From Mortierella sp. BCC40632 (taxonomy: Eukaryota > Mortierellomycota > Mortierellomycetes > Mortierellales > Mortierellaceae): a stretch of 64,000 nucleotides of DNA. The DNA lies in the NCBI GenBank assembly GCA_011634665.1, contig WAEK01000008.1:2287501-2351500 (forward strand). The letters are read 5' to 3'. The position numbers and the translations under genes are program-made. The notes beneath the pieces were generated by a model. The model did not search any database, was not told the origin of the DNA, and saw only the letters and a program-made list of their open reading frames with translations. Positions 1 through 8,953 of the stretch are shown piece after piece (the stretch's first letter is position 1; every line of letters begins with the position of its first letter).

Positions 1-1
1 T

Positions 2-373
2 CTGCGACTGTATGCTGACAGACTCCAATCTGAAGATCCGCTGGTGAAATGGATTGAAAAGACTGTTTCACATCTGACTCGACAGTCCGGATTCCAGCGT
101 CTTGAGCTGAGATATGCTCAATTCTCTGGAAATGTTTGGAACAAGTTTTTGAGATCAGTTTATTATAAGGGGGGCCTGACTCTGGTATTGTTTCAAACCA
201 ATATTGGGGATGGTCAACTCAGTTGCTTGAACGAAACTATCCCGAGGAACCTTGACCTTACAATCTCAATAAGCGGATATAGCACAGCTTATTCGGAAAC
301 ATTTATCCAAAGCATCAAAAGCAACTTTGATCTCAAGACTAAGTTTCAAGTTGAGAGACTTGCATGGCGATAA
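2..373 (+). CDS. Tail of tandem LRR-like paralogue A (5' end outside window)
   Basis: The frame is open from base 2 to a TAA at 371-373 and encodes about 123 residues. These match the C-terminal end of copies B to I: a 'LVKW' segment, a 'GFQRLEL' repeat, then 'LVLFQTNIGDGQLSCLNETIPRN' style strand-turn-helix units, where the others have 'FNTNLGDxxLxxLExxVPRD'. The final 'FQVERLAWR' corresponds to the short basic end of the other copies. Only the last LRR-like repeats are visible, so nothing can be said about its head domain or intron. It shows that the array extends beyond the left edge of the window. A lies about 5.7 kb from B, wider than the usual 3.3-3.6 kb unit, because unrelated sequence lies between them. 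Assignment to the family is secure; function is unknown. Confidence 0.8.
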   Translation: MRLYADRLQSEDPLVKWIEKTVSHLTRQSGFQRLELRYAQFSGNVWNKFLRSVYYKGGLTLVLFQTNIGDGQLSCLNETIPRNLDLTISISGYSTAYSETFIQSIKSNFDLKTKFQVERLAWR

Positions 374-983
374 AGAAGGGATGATTCCCCAAGGTTCGTT
401 TACTTAATCTACAGCCCAGGAGCCTCGCTAACAACAGCAGCAGTGACAATAAAAATAAAAAGTTCTTGTGAATTCGCTTCATGCGGGCCCTAGTGGAGAG
501 GTGTGATGTTCTTTAGGGGTGAATATGTTTGTCGTGCATTAACAGCTGTTGTTGCACCATGTCGGCATGCAAGTCCACTCACTTGAATCAACAACATAGG
601 AGTGACAGAAAAAAAACCCCCTCCCACCTAAACACTGTCAGACACAGGGAATAGTCGTAAAATGTATACGTTCCCTGCTGATATGAACAGAATAGCCTGT
701 GTATGCAGGCTAGTCGCGAAGTGGAGTGTTAACATGGATCATTTAGACACATTTGATCCAACCTCACCAGACGCAGATTGTGTTACTGTCATGCACGAAA
801 TTGTTTGAATCATATCCAGTTTCTCCAATTAACGGAGGCGAGTGAAAAATCAAATAGCACAGCGATTCTCAGTATGTTGCAAGTCTCTCGCCCGCCGTAA
901 AGTCCAGTAACCCTTGCGCGTAGAGGACTTGTTTATGCTTTGTTGAAGATTGAGCTAGAAGCTGTTCTGAAAGTACTTAGACT
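374..983. other. Intergenic spacer, no gene seen
   Basis: About 0.6 kb between copy A and the end of the first minus-strand locus. There is an A/C-rich patch near 607-625 but no open frame with coding character, no tRNA-like fold and no resemblance to the array intergenic elements found further right. Confidence 0.5.
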
Positions 984-2440
984 TTAGGCACGACGATTGC
1001 CAGTACAATCCTCTTTCGTTTTTCGGGCTCTTAGTGTGGCCAATCCGACGAAGCAAGGTGGTGGACAACTTTTTCGCTCCCTGGCACCACGTATCAAGCT
1101 TAGCATGTTGTCAAATGCGCGAGAAAATAGAAGCCAATCGAAGGCATTGTCTTCAAACTTGGCAAGCAAGTCATCAAGGCTGACAACTATGCTGAAGCTG
1201 CTCATTAAGGACGCCACGCAAATGGTACCACACCGACGAATCTGGTAAATGGAGCATGTTCTGTCGATTACTTGCATAAATAGAACAGCAATGTCATCAA
1301 TGCCCTCATACTTGGTCACAATCTGATCCAATGCCCGTTTCGACCAGATCGCACAGCGACAGAGGTCTCCAGTGTCCTTTCTGTAGCATGGCATGTGAGA
1401 TACTTCACCAAAACCAATATCCTGCTCCTCCTTGTGCTTCAGAATCAAGTCTGGATGCCGCAGTTCTGAGGCAATGTTTTGAAACAGTCGAATGAATAGC
1501 GATCCAGTTGTGGAGGTGGTAGAAGTGCTATGGTGAACGCGGGGAAATGCTGAAATTAGTAAATGTAAGCGGCCACATTAAGCAATAGCCTGGAATACTC
1601 GTGATACTTCTACTTACTATGCAAGTCGTGTCTCATCTGCATGGTCCGTGATACACGACAACATCTTCAGCACGAATCCAAATGTTTGGTCCGCTTCCGA
1701 AAGAGGCTTGCAGATGGTATGTAGTTTTGACCCATACAAATACAGCTCCGTAAGTGTAGACTCGTCTTCTTCTAGCACCCTTCTTCGTAGAGCCTTTCGA
1801 GCTTTACTCCTGTTTTCGCTCCTGCGCTCTTCATCTCGAAAGACCTTAAAGAAGAGTGCAATGGGATTTAGTATTTCAGGGCCAGTGTAGTATCAAGCGA
1901 TAGCAGCGTTTCTCAGTCATAGACACCTACATCACGACAGTCCCGACAAAAGGTTTTTGCACTTTTCTCTTCCTCCCTTGTTACTGTTGGTAGTAGCAGC
2001 TTCATCTTCTTGTTCAGGACTTCATAGGTATCACCGAAAGGTTTCTTTTGCAGAGCTGTTGGTTGCTTATTCAGAAACAGGATTCCAGCTATTGCTCTAA
2101 GAGTCACATCAGACAGAAAGAGAATGTTAAATTAATACATGTACCACAAACGCGTAATGCTGGCAATTAGTTTGCCAGTAGAGGACGTAAAGGAAATCTG
2201 CCATGTTATCTGGGTCATAAGAGACAGAAAGGCAGTCTGTATAGTTCCGAGAACATGTCTGAGATGTCGATGCCATCAAGTGATCCGTGGAAAGCAAAGT
2301 CATTGTCCGTGTCGAATACCAGGTTCAGGGGGAGATGCGACAACTCCTGTGCAGTGCTTGCAGCATCCAGGTCAAGGTTATTATTGGTCTATTAGAAGTG
2401 TAAGAGGACTGAGTATCTCCAACGACAAAAAGTCCTCCAA
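984..2440 (-). pseudogene. Hypothetical multi-exon locus, probably decayed
   Basis: Coding-like stretches lie in series on the minus strand but cannot be joined cleanly. They are: about 2380-2220 ('NLDLDAASTAQELSHLPL', 'HGSLDGIDISDMFSELY'); 2107-1913 ('AIAGILFLNKQPTALQKKPF', 'RDCRDVGV'); about 1890-1618 ('PEILNPIALFFKVFRDEERR', 'TELYLYGSKLHTICKPLSEA'); and 1549-984 ('LFIRLFQNIASELRHPDL', ending 'TGNRRA'). A GTAAGT donor at 1617 and a TTTCAG acceptor at 1550 bracket an intron, but canonical joining there shifts the frame and meets a TAG. No acceptor precedes the 1890 segment. I do not recognise the family. It may be a decayed gene, or a real gene whose exon borders I have misplaced. The last segment alone is open for 154 codons from its first ATG. 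Confidence 0.35.
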
Positions 2441-2463
2441 TATAAACGAGGTTGCGTAGCAAT

Positions 2464-3423
2464 TCAACTTGCATCATCTTCTTTGTCTGGATCATAGAAG
2501 GGGTTTGTTTCTTTCTTGGCTAAAGGCTTGTCGGCTGGCTGGACTGCTCGAATATAGCGTTATGACAAGTTAGCACACTTACAGAAAAATGTGTGTCTAG
2601 AAACAAAGCATTTCAATTTACCATCATTCTCTTCTGGCTCTCGAGGATGTTTGCCCAAACCACTGAGGAGAGCTTGCTCAGCTTTGGCCTACTTTCAGCA
2701 ATTCATTATTATTTCAACAAGCAAAATTTGGAAAACACGCAAGAGAGAAGCACGATGTATTCATCATACCTGTCTCTTCTTCATAATCTCATTCATATCG
2801 ATTTGCGCGAGACTGCATGCTTGCTCTGCTAGCTTGGCTTTACGGATAGAGTTCATTGCTGCCTCCTGAGCCGTGGCGACACGTAACGCTCCAGCATCGC
2901 CTTCCAAATATCTGAACCATGCGTTGGCGAATGCTCGGATAGCTCCATTAATCCTTTTGTCCTTCATGATTTGGTTGACGCCGTTGACGAAGTCGCTGAC
3001 ATCGTTGTTTGACACAAGAAAATCAGATAGGCTCCAGTCACAGATTCGCTTGCACTTGAAGTAATGATGAATGACGGGATTTTCCCTAGCGTCTGGCACA
3101 TTCTCAAGTATGTCATGATCCCCAAAATACTTTGGGGCATCCAGTAGCTCAGCCATGATGCGAAAGATGTCAGGAGTGGGCACAGCGCTTTCAAACAATG
3201 GGTTGACCAGCTTCCATGCGCGGGCTGAGCGCGCGTCCAAAAGACGTCACTGAAAAAAAATAAAATAAATAGCGCTCAAACCAGTCTGCTATCTAAACTA
3301 CACTACGTTTTCTTGTTCGTTCTTCGTCTTCTTGCTTGCTCGACCCTGAATATCTCCTGCCACTATCAATGGCCGCTTACCACCGCTCTTGACTCTATGC
3401 TTGTAGTCGTTTTCCCACGGAAA
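2464..3423 (-). CDS. Hypothetical multi-exon protein (5' end unresolved)
   Basis: Four minus-strand segments look like exons. Segment a (3423 to 3307) reads 'FPWENDYKHRVKSGGKRP' and 'DIQGRASKKTKNEQEN', ending before GTAGTG. Segment b (about 3240 to 2770) contains 'WKLVNPLFESAVPTPDIF', 'ELLDAPKYFGDHDILEN' and 'MKDKRINGAIRAFANAWF' and ends CAG before GTATGA. Segment c (2688 to 2622) reads 'AKAEQALLSGLGKHPREP' and ends before GTAAAT. Segment d (2543 to 2464) reads 'VQPADKPLAKKETNPF' and stops at TGA. Joins b-c-d are canonical and in phase. The a-b join is not: the only acceptor (TTTTTCAG before 3253) puts a TGA in frame. The protein is soluble, with a helical charged C-terminus. I know similar sequences only as uncharacterised Mortierella-type proteins and assign no function. 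The 5' structure is uncertain and the gene may be damaged there. Confidence 0.5.
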
Positions 3424-3480
3424 CTAGCACCGAAAGAAGGCTTCAGGTGACTCGTCATCTGGTCGAGATTTCAAAGACCA

Positions 3481-4144
3481 TGACAGCTCTGCCGATGCAT
3501 ATTGCATGCAACATTGCCGATCCTCATAGCCACCTGTCTGCCATTGGCGGGGTAAGATGCCCCATCGGGTGTTACTACTGCCGTTGGCGGGTACCCCAAG
3601 GTAAGGGCTGACTTCATGATCGATCGCTTCAACCCTCTGTCTGCCATGGGCGGGAGGGATACGACTAGGAATACTTTTTTTGTCCGAGTGGACTCCTTGT
3701 GTTGATGGTGTGCTCAGTGGGGGTGTGACAGCTCTGCCGATGCATATTGCATTTAGCATTGCCGATCCCCATAGTTACCTGTCTGCCATTGGCGGGGTAA
3801 GATGCCTCATCGGGGGTTGCTGCTGCCATTGGCGGGTGCCCCAAGGTAAGGGTTGACTTCATAGTCGACCACTTCAACCTTCTGTCTGCCATGGGCGGGA
3901 GGGATATCGGCTAGGAATACTTTTTTTGTCCGAGTGGACTCCTTGTGTTGATGGTGTGCTTAGTGGGGGTGTGACAGCTCTGCCGATGCATATTGCATTT
4001 TAGCATTGCCGATCCCCATAGTTACCTGTCTGCCATTGGCGGGGTAAGATGCCTCATCGGGGGTTGCTGCTGCCATTGGCGGGTGCCCCAAGGTAAGGGT
4101 TGACTTCATAGTCGACCACTTCAACCTTCTGTCTGCCATGGGCG
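3481..4144. repeat. 245-bp tandem repeat, about 2.7 copies
   Basis: The string TGACAGCTCTGCCGATGCAT begins at 3481, 3726 and 3972, giving periods of 245 and 246 bp. Each unit also contains TGTCTGCCATTGGCGGGGTA, a GGTACCCC or GGTGCCCC segment followed by AAGGTAAGGG, and GTCTGCCATGGGCG. The third copy is cut at about 4144, where CRN-like coding sequence begins. Copies 2 and 3 are almost identical; copy 1 differs at scattered sites. Inside each unit the phrase CTGCCATTGGCGGG/CTGCCATGGGCGGG recurs, so there is a shorter-period substructure. No long open frame spans it. Confidence 0.9.
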
Positions 4145-4792
4145 ACGTGTCTCTCTAAGGTGTTTCCCGGGGATCTAGCTGAGGAATCAATTCATATTAT
4201 TGTCCAACGCCCTCCTGCCCAAAGTAAAAAATGGAGACGCGTTCTGCTGGTTGATCTCCGCCAGCATGAGCTTTTTCGCCTTCTAACTTTATTGTTTTTT
4301 TTTCTTCCCTCATCCATTAGTGGTGCATGTACCAGTGCCTTCGCGCTCATTGACTCCAGTTCCCCGGCTACCAATCGGATGGCTCTCATCCCAGCACACT
4401 GCTGTCCGGTTCGTGTTCACTCGTGTCTTCTGTCTCTGTCTCTGTTTTTTTGTGCGCGTGGTGTCTAACATTGCTACTCTGTTCTCATGCAAGTAGGTGA
4501 CCTTCATGTGGACATCAAAACAATCACGGACAGATTCTTCGCCCCAGGACCAATCGCCAGTTTTCTCGACGCGTTTGTGAAGGGCAAGGGACATATCCCT
4601 GTAACCGAAGGTCCTATTCAAGGGCTACCCAGAGCGTGCCGTTGTGGCTTCGGAAAGACAGCGGAGACTCGGCCCAGCTTGCTGTTTATGGATCTCCCCG
4701 ACCCATCAGTACCTGACTCGGCATCGAGGAGTCTTGTAGCTGGGTCTGTTCTCGAGTTGGTCAAGGAAAACAATCGGCGCCATATAGCGTAA
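4136..4792 (+). pseudogene. Truncated Crinkler (CRN)-like protein fragment
   Basis: From 4142 the frame reads 'ATCLSKVFPGDLAEESIHII' and 'VQRPP', the typical end of the CRN N-terminal translocation-type domain found in oomycete Crinklers and their Mucoromycota relatives. After a probable intron (start unclear near 4230, acceptor CAAGTAG at about 4495) a second segment reads 'GDLHVDIKTITDRFFAPGP', 'FLDAFVKGKGHIPVTEG', 'LPRACRCGFGKTAETRPSLL' and 'FMDLPDPSVPDSASRSL' up to a TAA at 4790-4792. In fungal CRN proteins this region leads into a P-loop NTPase domain, which is absent here. The first half of the N-terminal domain is also missing, because homology begins exactly where the 245-bp repeat ends. 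With both sides missing it is best called a remnant. The sequence downstream to 5050 does not continue the family recognisably. Confidence 0.6.
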
Positions 4793-6040
4793 GGAAGCTA
4801 GCGCGAATGATACTATGCTTTGTTTGTGGAGTCAAGAATGACCAGGAGTTGGTGCATGGTGGCGTGTTTCACTTGAGAGGGTATATCAAGTTGGTTTGTA
4901 TGCAAGATACACAGACTCATTTTATTCCGCTCCACAATTACACCTCGTTGTCGAGACTGAATAAGATACCCAATTATGAAAAAAAAAAAAAAAAATGCTC
5001 TGCGTTATGCTATGAGGGTGGTGGATCGTTGAAGCACTACTCGCGTTAGAGTACCAGAATCGTGTCTAGGTCTCCCTCAGTGCCGAGGCCAAATAAGGAG
5101 TCGGAATAAGGCCAGTGCATTGAGACACCACTTGCGACCTGCATGATCCCACACAAGATTGTATAACCCTGCTCACAAGACTCGCAACTCTTCCCTCCAA
5201 GTCCAGAGGGCATACGCTTTCTTCTCTTGTTGGCAATTGCAGCACCCTTTCTAGCACAAGTTGGCGCGTCGCCTTATTGTGGTGATCTCGACCATGACCA
5301 TTGGTACTGGACTGCTAAAGAAAAGTTGTGCAGCCCACACAGCGGCCCTGGAACCGGTCATTTCAATGAGATCTTTCACAAACATGTAATGATGACTAGC
5401 AAGCTTTTCGAAGGTGATGATCCCTTGCTAAATATAATACAAAACTCATAAACTATCAGCCTCTTATCTACGTAAACCAAAATCCCTTCAAACATCAAGA
5501 TGGGATGACTCTTTTGGGTTACCTCTGTACCAGTGGTGGAGAGAGGAGTAAAATAGTTCTCAGAGGCTGCAGTTTGGATAGAAAGCAGGGTTGTTGTTCC
5601 GGCTAGTCCTCGTACTCTTGGAGTCTCTATCCAATCTGGGTCTTGAGTAGAAGTGGATGCTTGTTTTCTTATTCGAACCTTGCTGCTAGCTTTGACTAGG
5701 ACTCGTGTGGAGGGATCTTCCTGTCAAGCCCAATGACTGAGGCAGGAGATTGGAGTCGTAGACATAGACTTTGAGGCCCTCCAAGGATCTCCTTGTGTTC
5801 AGCGACCCTGTGCATAAAGAGGAGAGAATGCCACAGCTGAGTTTGGCACAGGAATGGCGGTGCGACAAATAAATTGGGTACACATGAGGGCGAAGGCAAT
5901 GAGAAAGAAAATGAGCACCGGGTATGAGTTTGTGCATGTGTCTTTGCCATCCTCCATTTCCTCTCCTCTCTCTTTCTCCATCTCATCTAGTCCTCTCCTT
6001 GTCTCTTTCTGATCTTTTCTCATTCTTTCAATCTCTGCTC
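4793..6040. other. Spacer before copy B; only weak ORFs
   Basis: Contains a short plus-strand frame at 5227-5451 ('ASPYCGDLDHDHWYWTAKEK', 'HSGPGTGHFNEIFHKH') that could be a further degraded scrap of the CRN-like gene, but I cannot place it in a domain. An A15 tract lies at 4981-4995. From about 5935 the plus strand becomes C/T-rich and stays open in frame with copy B (CTCTCTTTC, TTTCAATCTCTGCTC just before its ATG). No canonical promoter was identified. Confidence 0.4.
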
Positions 6041-8953
6041 ATGCCTGTTGACCAACAGTTCCACTGCTCAAGCAAGTCTATCCCACGGAGTTCGGTGGTG
6101 CTCAAGACAGTCTTTGATAGTGAGAACAACCAGGACATCATACTCTGGGATAGTGTTGAATATGTCTTTCCTGGTGCCCAGTACCTCCTCAAAGGAGGAT
6201 GCGTGGTCGAGTTCGAACGAGGCCCTGACTTTAAGATGTACCGTATCTCTGTGGCTCTATTACACGATTGGATTGGACCAAGCAAGAAAAGCATTTTTAT
6301 TCGCTCCACTTACTCATTTTATCTCTCATGGGCCACGGATGTCTTCTTTACTAGCCTCGAGCCTAGGAGGACACGAGCCTTCCCTGAGAGCGTGCTTGAA
6401 GTCGTCCTCATAGAATCTACCGTGATCCAACAGACTCTACCCGAGTGGAGGCCTCTCCAATCACCGCCTCAGACTCCAGGTCAACAACATCCAATCCCAG
6501 CCTACAGTACGCCTGGTCAACAAAGTCAAATGGAATCTCACACGGAAGAAGCGCCAATCCAAGAGAACACTTACTTAGGAGAGCACTTGATTCACACTCA
6601 ACCACCACCAGAGGAACGACGTGCACTCCAACTAGGCGGCCAGGGTACAGCCTGGAATACAGTCTTTGATGCGTTCATGAGCGACCTACTCGATGCTCAA
6701 TATCCTCGTTTGTTTGTTCTCCTGCCAAAATACCCACTCAACCGTGGATTCAACCCTTTCATCGATTTGTTCAGAATCCACTTTCTCTGCGAACACGGTC
6801 AATCCAGAGAAGCAGATGGATCGATACACTCACCATTTGAGGTTCATCTTACCTCTTATGGCCATGAAGTTGATAATCCAAGTCAGTTCCTTGGGGTTTT
6901 TGGTGCCTTTGTCCTTCTAGTGCTTCAAGCCGTCAGGCAAAGGACCGTATTTTCCGATATCACTAGTCTTAAAATCCTCTTGGGCACTCAAATGAGCCAT
7001 GAGCAACAGAATACACTAGCCACTCACTATTCTCCGCAAGAGATGATTAGGTTCATGGACGATGTCATAACTATTCTCCAGAAACCTGCGATATCCCCGA
7101 CAGCAGAGTTGACCCTGAATCCGCAAATCCAAAGTGATATCAAGAGTCAATGGGTCGATTATATCGACAAAGTCCAACTGAATCTCATCCGAGTCGTGAA
7201 GGATGGCATTAATGTCAAGTGGATGTGCCGCTTTCATTATGATGCAGAGTTTAAAAAATCATCCATTAAGCAATTTTTCATGTGTCTTCAGGCTTCAGGC
7301 GCTAAATCAAATGCTTTCAGCCGACGAGGTCGATTGACTCTTACGATGAAATCGCCTGCCCTTGCGCGCCAGCTCTATCGTGCGATCGAGGCTACCAAAG
7401 GGATGGTGAGCGAACTCTGGTTGACTTTCGACTGGGCTGTGACGGTCGAGGATATGGATGCACTCCAGAGTGTAGTAGTCAACTCCAATATTATTTCCCT
7501 CGGCTTAAAGATCTCCAAGTTCCAAGATGGCATTGTTGAGAAGGCGAACGCTTTTGTTCGCATGATGACTTGTGGAAAGCTCCAAGCTCTCACTTTCTAT
7601 GAATGGGATCATTGGCAGTCCTTGGCGAGTAACTTTCCTAAGTGCACTGCAACACCAACTCTTCGAATTCTTTGTCTCGAGAACTGTGGGTTCCCAGATG
7701 GCAATTGTCTGGAGCCACTCTTTCTAGGCAACTCCAACCTGACCAAGGTCAAGATTTGCGAAAATGCGGTCGATACTACTAGGTCAAGCCCCGAGAACTA
7801 TCCTGTAAATTTAGAGATCGCATTGGCAGCCTCCCACTCCAACATGGAGCCAGCCTTCTGCCTGGTAGTCAAAGGAAATCCTGACTTGATGCATAGTTGG
7901 CATTACTTGGGTATCGATATCTTTTACTGGTCACACATTACGGAACTCACTATGCCTGCTACCAAATCCGTCAAATTAAGCATCTACAACATACTCTCAG
8001 TTAATCCTCATCTTCGTTCGATCACGGTTGACTATATGGAGCAACCCTGCATTCTGGATATCGTCGGCGTTTCTCATGCAGTCCAAGATATGGAGCATCT
8101 GCTCGAATGCTTTACCATCAAGAGCGTTTTCTACCATGATATGTTAGTCACCAAACTCAACCGGGGTGCCATCGAAAAGATATCTGTGATCAAGCTTTCT
8201 GGAGTCTATACCGACCGGAAGAGTATTCTTCAAGATAAAATCGACATCCAAGTCTCGAGGAAAGACACATGGCCATGGTGCGAGCTCGCCAAAGAAAATA
8301 ACAAAGAATGGTATTTGTATGTCAGTTGTTGGGATGGTCCTCGAGAAAGAATCCTTGCCAACCTGATATCTCTGCTTCCTCCGATCTCGGTCTGTATCAA
8401 ATGTGTATTTGGACATGTGCCAAGCTCGGAGATTATCCAGGCAACCAAATGTGTCACCACGATATGTTGCAATGTGCTAAGGCAGTTCGAGTTAGTAGGA
8501 TTGCAATTACGTTCCTGGCCACTAGAGCTGAAAGATATCATGACCCAGAACCAACCTACCCCGAATCTGAAGCGATTGGTCCTCGTAGGCCTCTCTGCCG
8601 AGGAGCCCCATCTCAGTAACCTTTTGGTAAGATGGCTTGCAACTATCGTTGCTTATCTGAACCAACTGGATGGATTTGAATATCTCGGGTTGAGTAATGT
8701 CCTGTTGACCGAGCATACTTGGGACAAGATTTTGAGCTCGATTCAATATCGACAAGGACGAACGCTAGCCATGTTCAAAACCAATATTGGGGATACACAG
8801 CTCGAGTTGTTGGAGGCCACTGTTCCGAGGAACATTGAGTTTTCGCTCTTGATCGGTGTGCCTCTTCTCATGCTTTCGCAGACTCCTGTCCGAAGAATTA
8901 GGGAGGCCTTTTATGGCCGCAAGACCACTTTTCAAGTAGATCAGAATAGATGA
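6041..8953 (+). CDS. Tandem LRR-like paralogue B (931 aa)
   Basis: Exon 1 is 6041-6237 and exon 2 is 6355-8953. The 117-nt intron starts GTACCG and ends TACTAG. Residues 1-66 form a conserved head ('QFHCSSK', 'DIILWDS', 'FPGAQYLLK', 'VVEFERG') that continues across the junction into 'LEPRRTRAFPE'. A Pro/Gln-rich linker (about 85-160) follows, then a globular segment (about 165-260) with 'PRLFVLLP', 'FLCEHG' and 'VDNPSQF', a short linker, and from about 350 to the end an LRR-like domain ('LRILCLENCGF', 'LTKVKI', 'LDGFEYLGLSNVLL'). No signal peptide, NTPase, kinase or membrane span is seen. The ATG is chosen because every paralogue has one at the same place; upstream sequence is also open in frame to 5924. 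The intron has no stop and is divisible by three, so retention would give a 970-aa protein. The family resembles uncharacterised Mortierella/Glomeromycotina proteins; function unknown. Confidence 0.88.
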   Translation: MPVDQQFHCSSKSIPRSSVVLKTVFDSENNQDIILWDSVEYVFPGAQYLLKGGCVVEFERGPDFKMYRISVALLHDWIGPSKKSIFIRSTYSFYLSWATDVFFTSLEPRRTRAFPESVLEVVLIESTVIQQTLPEWRPLQSPPQTPGQQHPIPAYSTPGQQSQMESHTEEAPIQENTYLGEHLIHTQPPPEERRALQLGGQGTAWNTVFDAFMSDLLDAQYPRLFVLLPKYPLNRGFNPFIDLFRIHFLCEHGQSREADGSIHSPFEVHLTSYGHEVDNPSQFLGVFGAFVLLVLQAVRQRTVFSDITSLKILLGTQMSHEQQNTLATHYSPQEMIRFMDDVITILQKPAISPTAELTLNPQIQSDIKSQWVDYIDKVQLNLIRVVKDGINVKWMCRFHYDAEFKKSSIKQFFMCLQASGAKSNAFSRRGRLTLTMKSPALARQLYRAIEATKGMVSELWLTFDWAVTVEDMDALQSVVVNSNIISLGLKISKFQDGIVEKANAFVRMMTCGKLQALTFYEWDHWQSLASNFPKCTATPTLRILCLENCGFPDGNCLEPLFLGNSNLTKVKICENAVDTTRSSPENYPVNLEIALAASHSNMEPAFCLVVKGNPDLMHSWHYLGIDIFYWSHITELTMPATKSVKLSIYNILSVNPHLRSITVDYMEQPCILDIVGVSHAVQDMEHLLECFTIKSVFYHDMLVTKLNRGAIEKISVIKLSGVYTDRKSILQDKIDIQVSRKDTWPWCELAKENNKEWYLYVSCWDGPRERILANLISLLPPISVCIKCVFGHVPSSEIIQATKCVTTICCNVLRQFELVGLQLRSWPLELKDIMTQNQPTPNLKRLVLVGLSAEEPHLSNLLVRWLATIVAYLNQLDGFEYLGLSNVLLTEHTWDKILSSIQYRQGRTLAMFKTNIGDTQLELLEATVPRNIEFSLLIGVPLLMLSQTPVRRIREAFYGRKTTFQVDQNR

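Noticed and set aside
3481..4144. Tandem repeat considered as a CRISPR array
   Set aside because: The units are 245 bp, contiguous and lack unique spacers; the genome is eukaryotic.
5696..6023. Overlapping minus-strand ORFs rich in Arg, Glu and His opposite the copy B leader
   Set aside because: They are antisense readings of the C/T-rich leader and have no coding character of their own.
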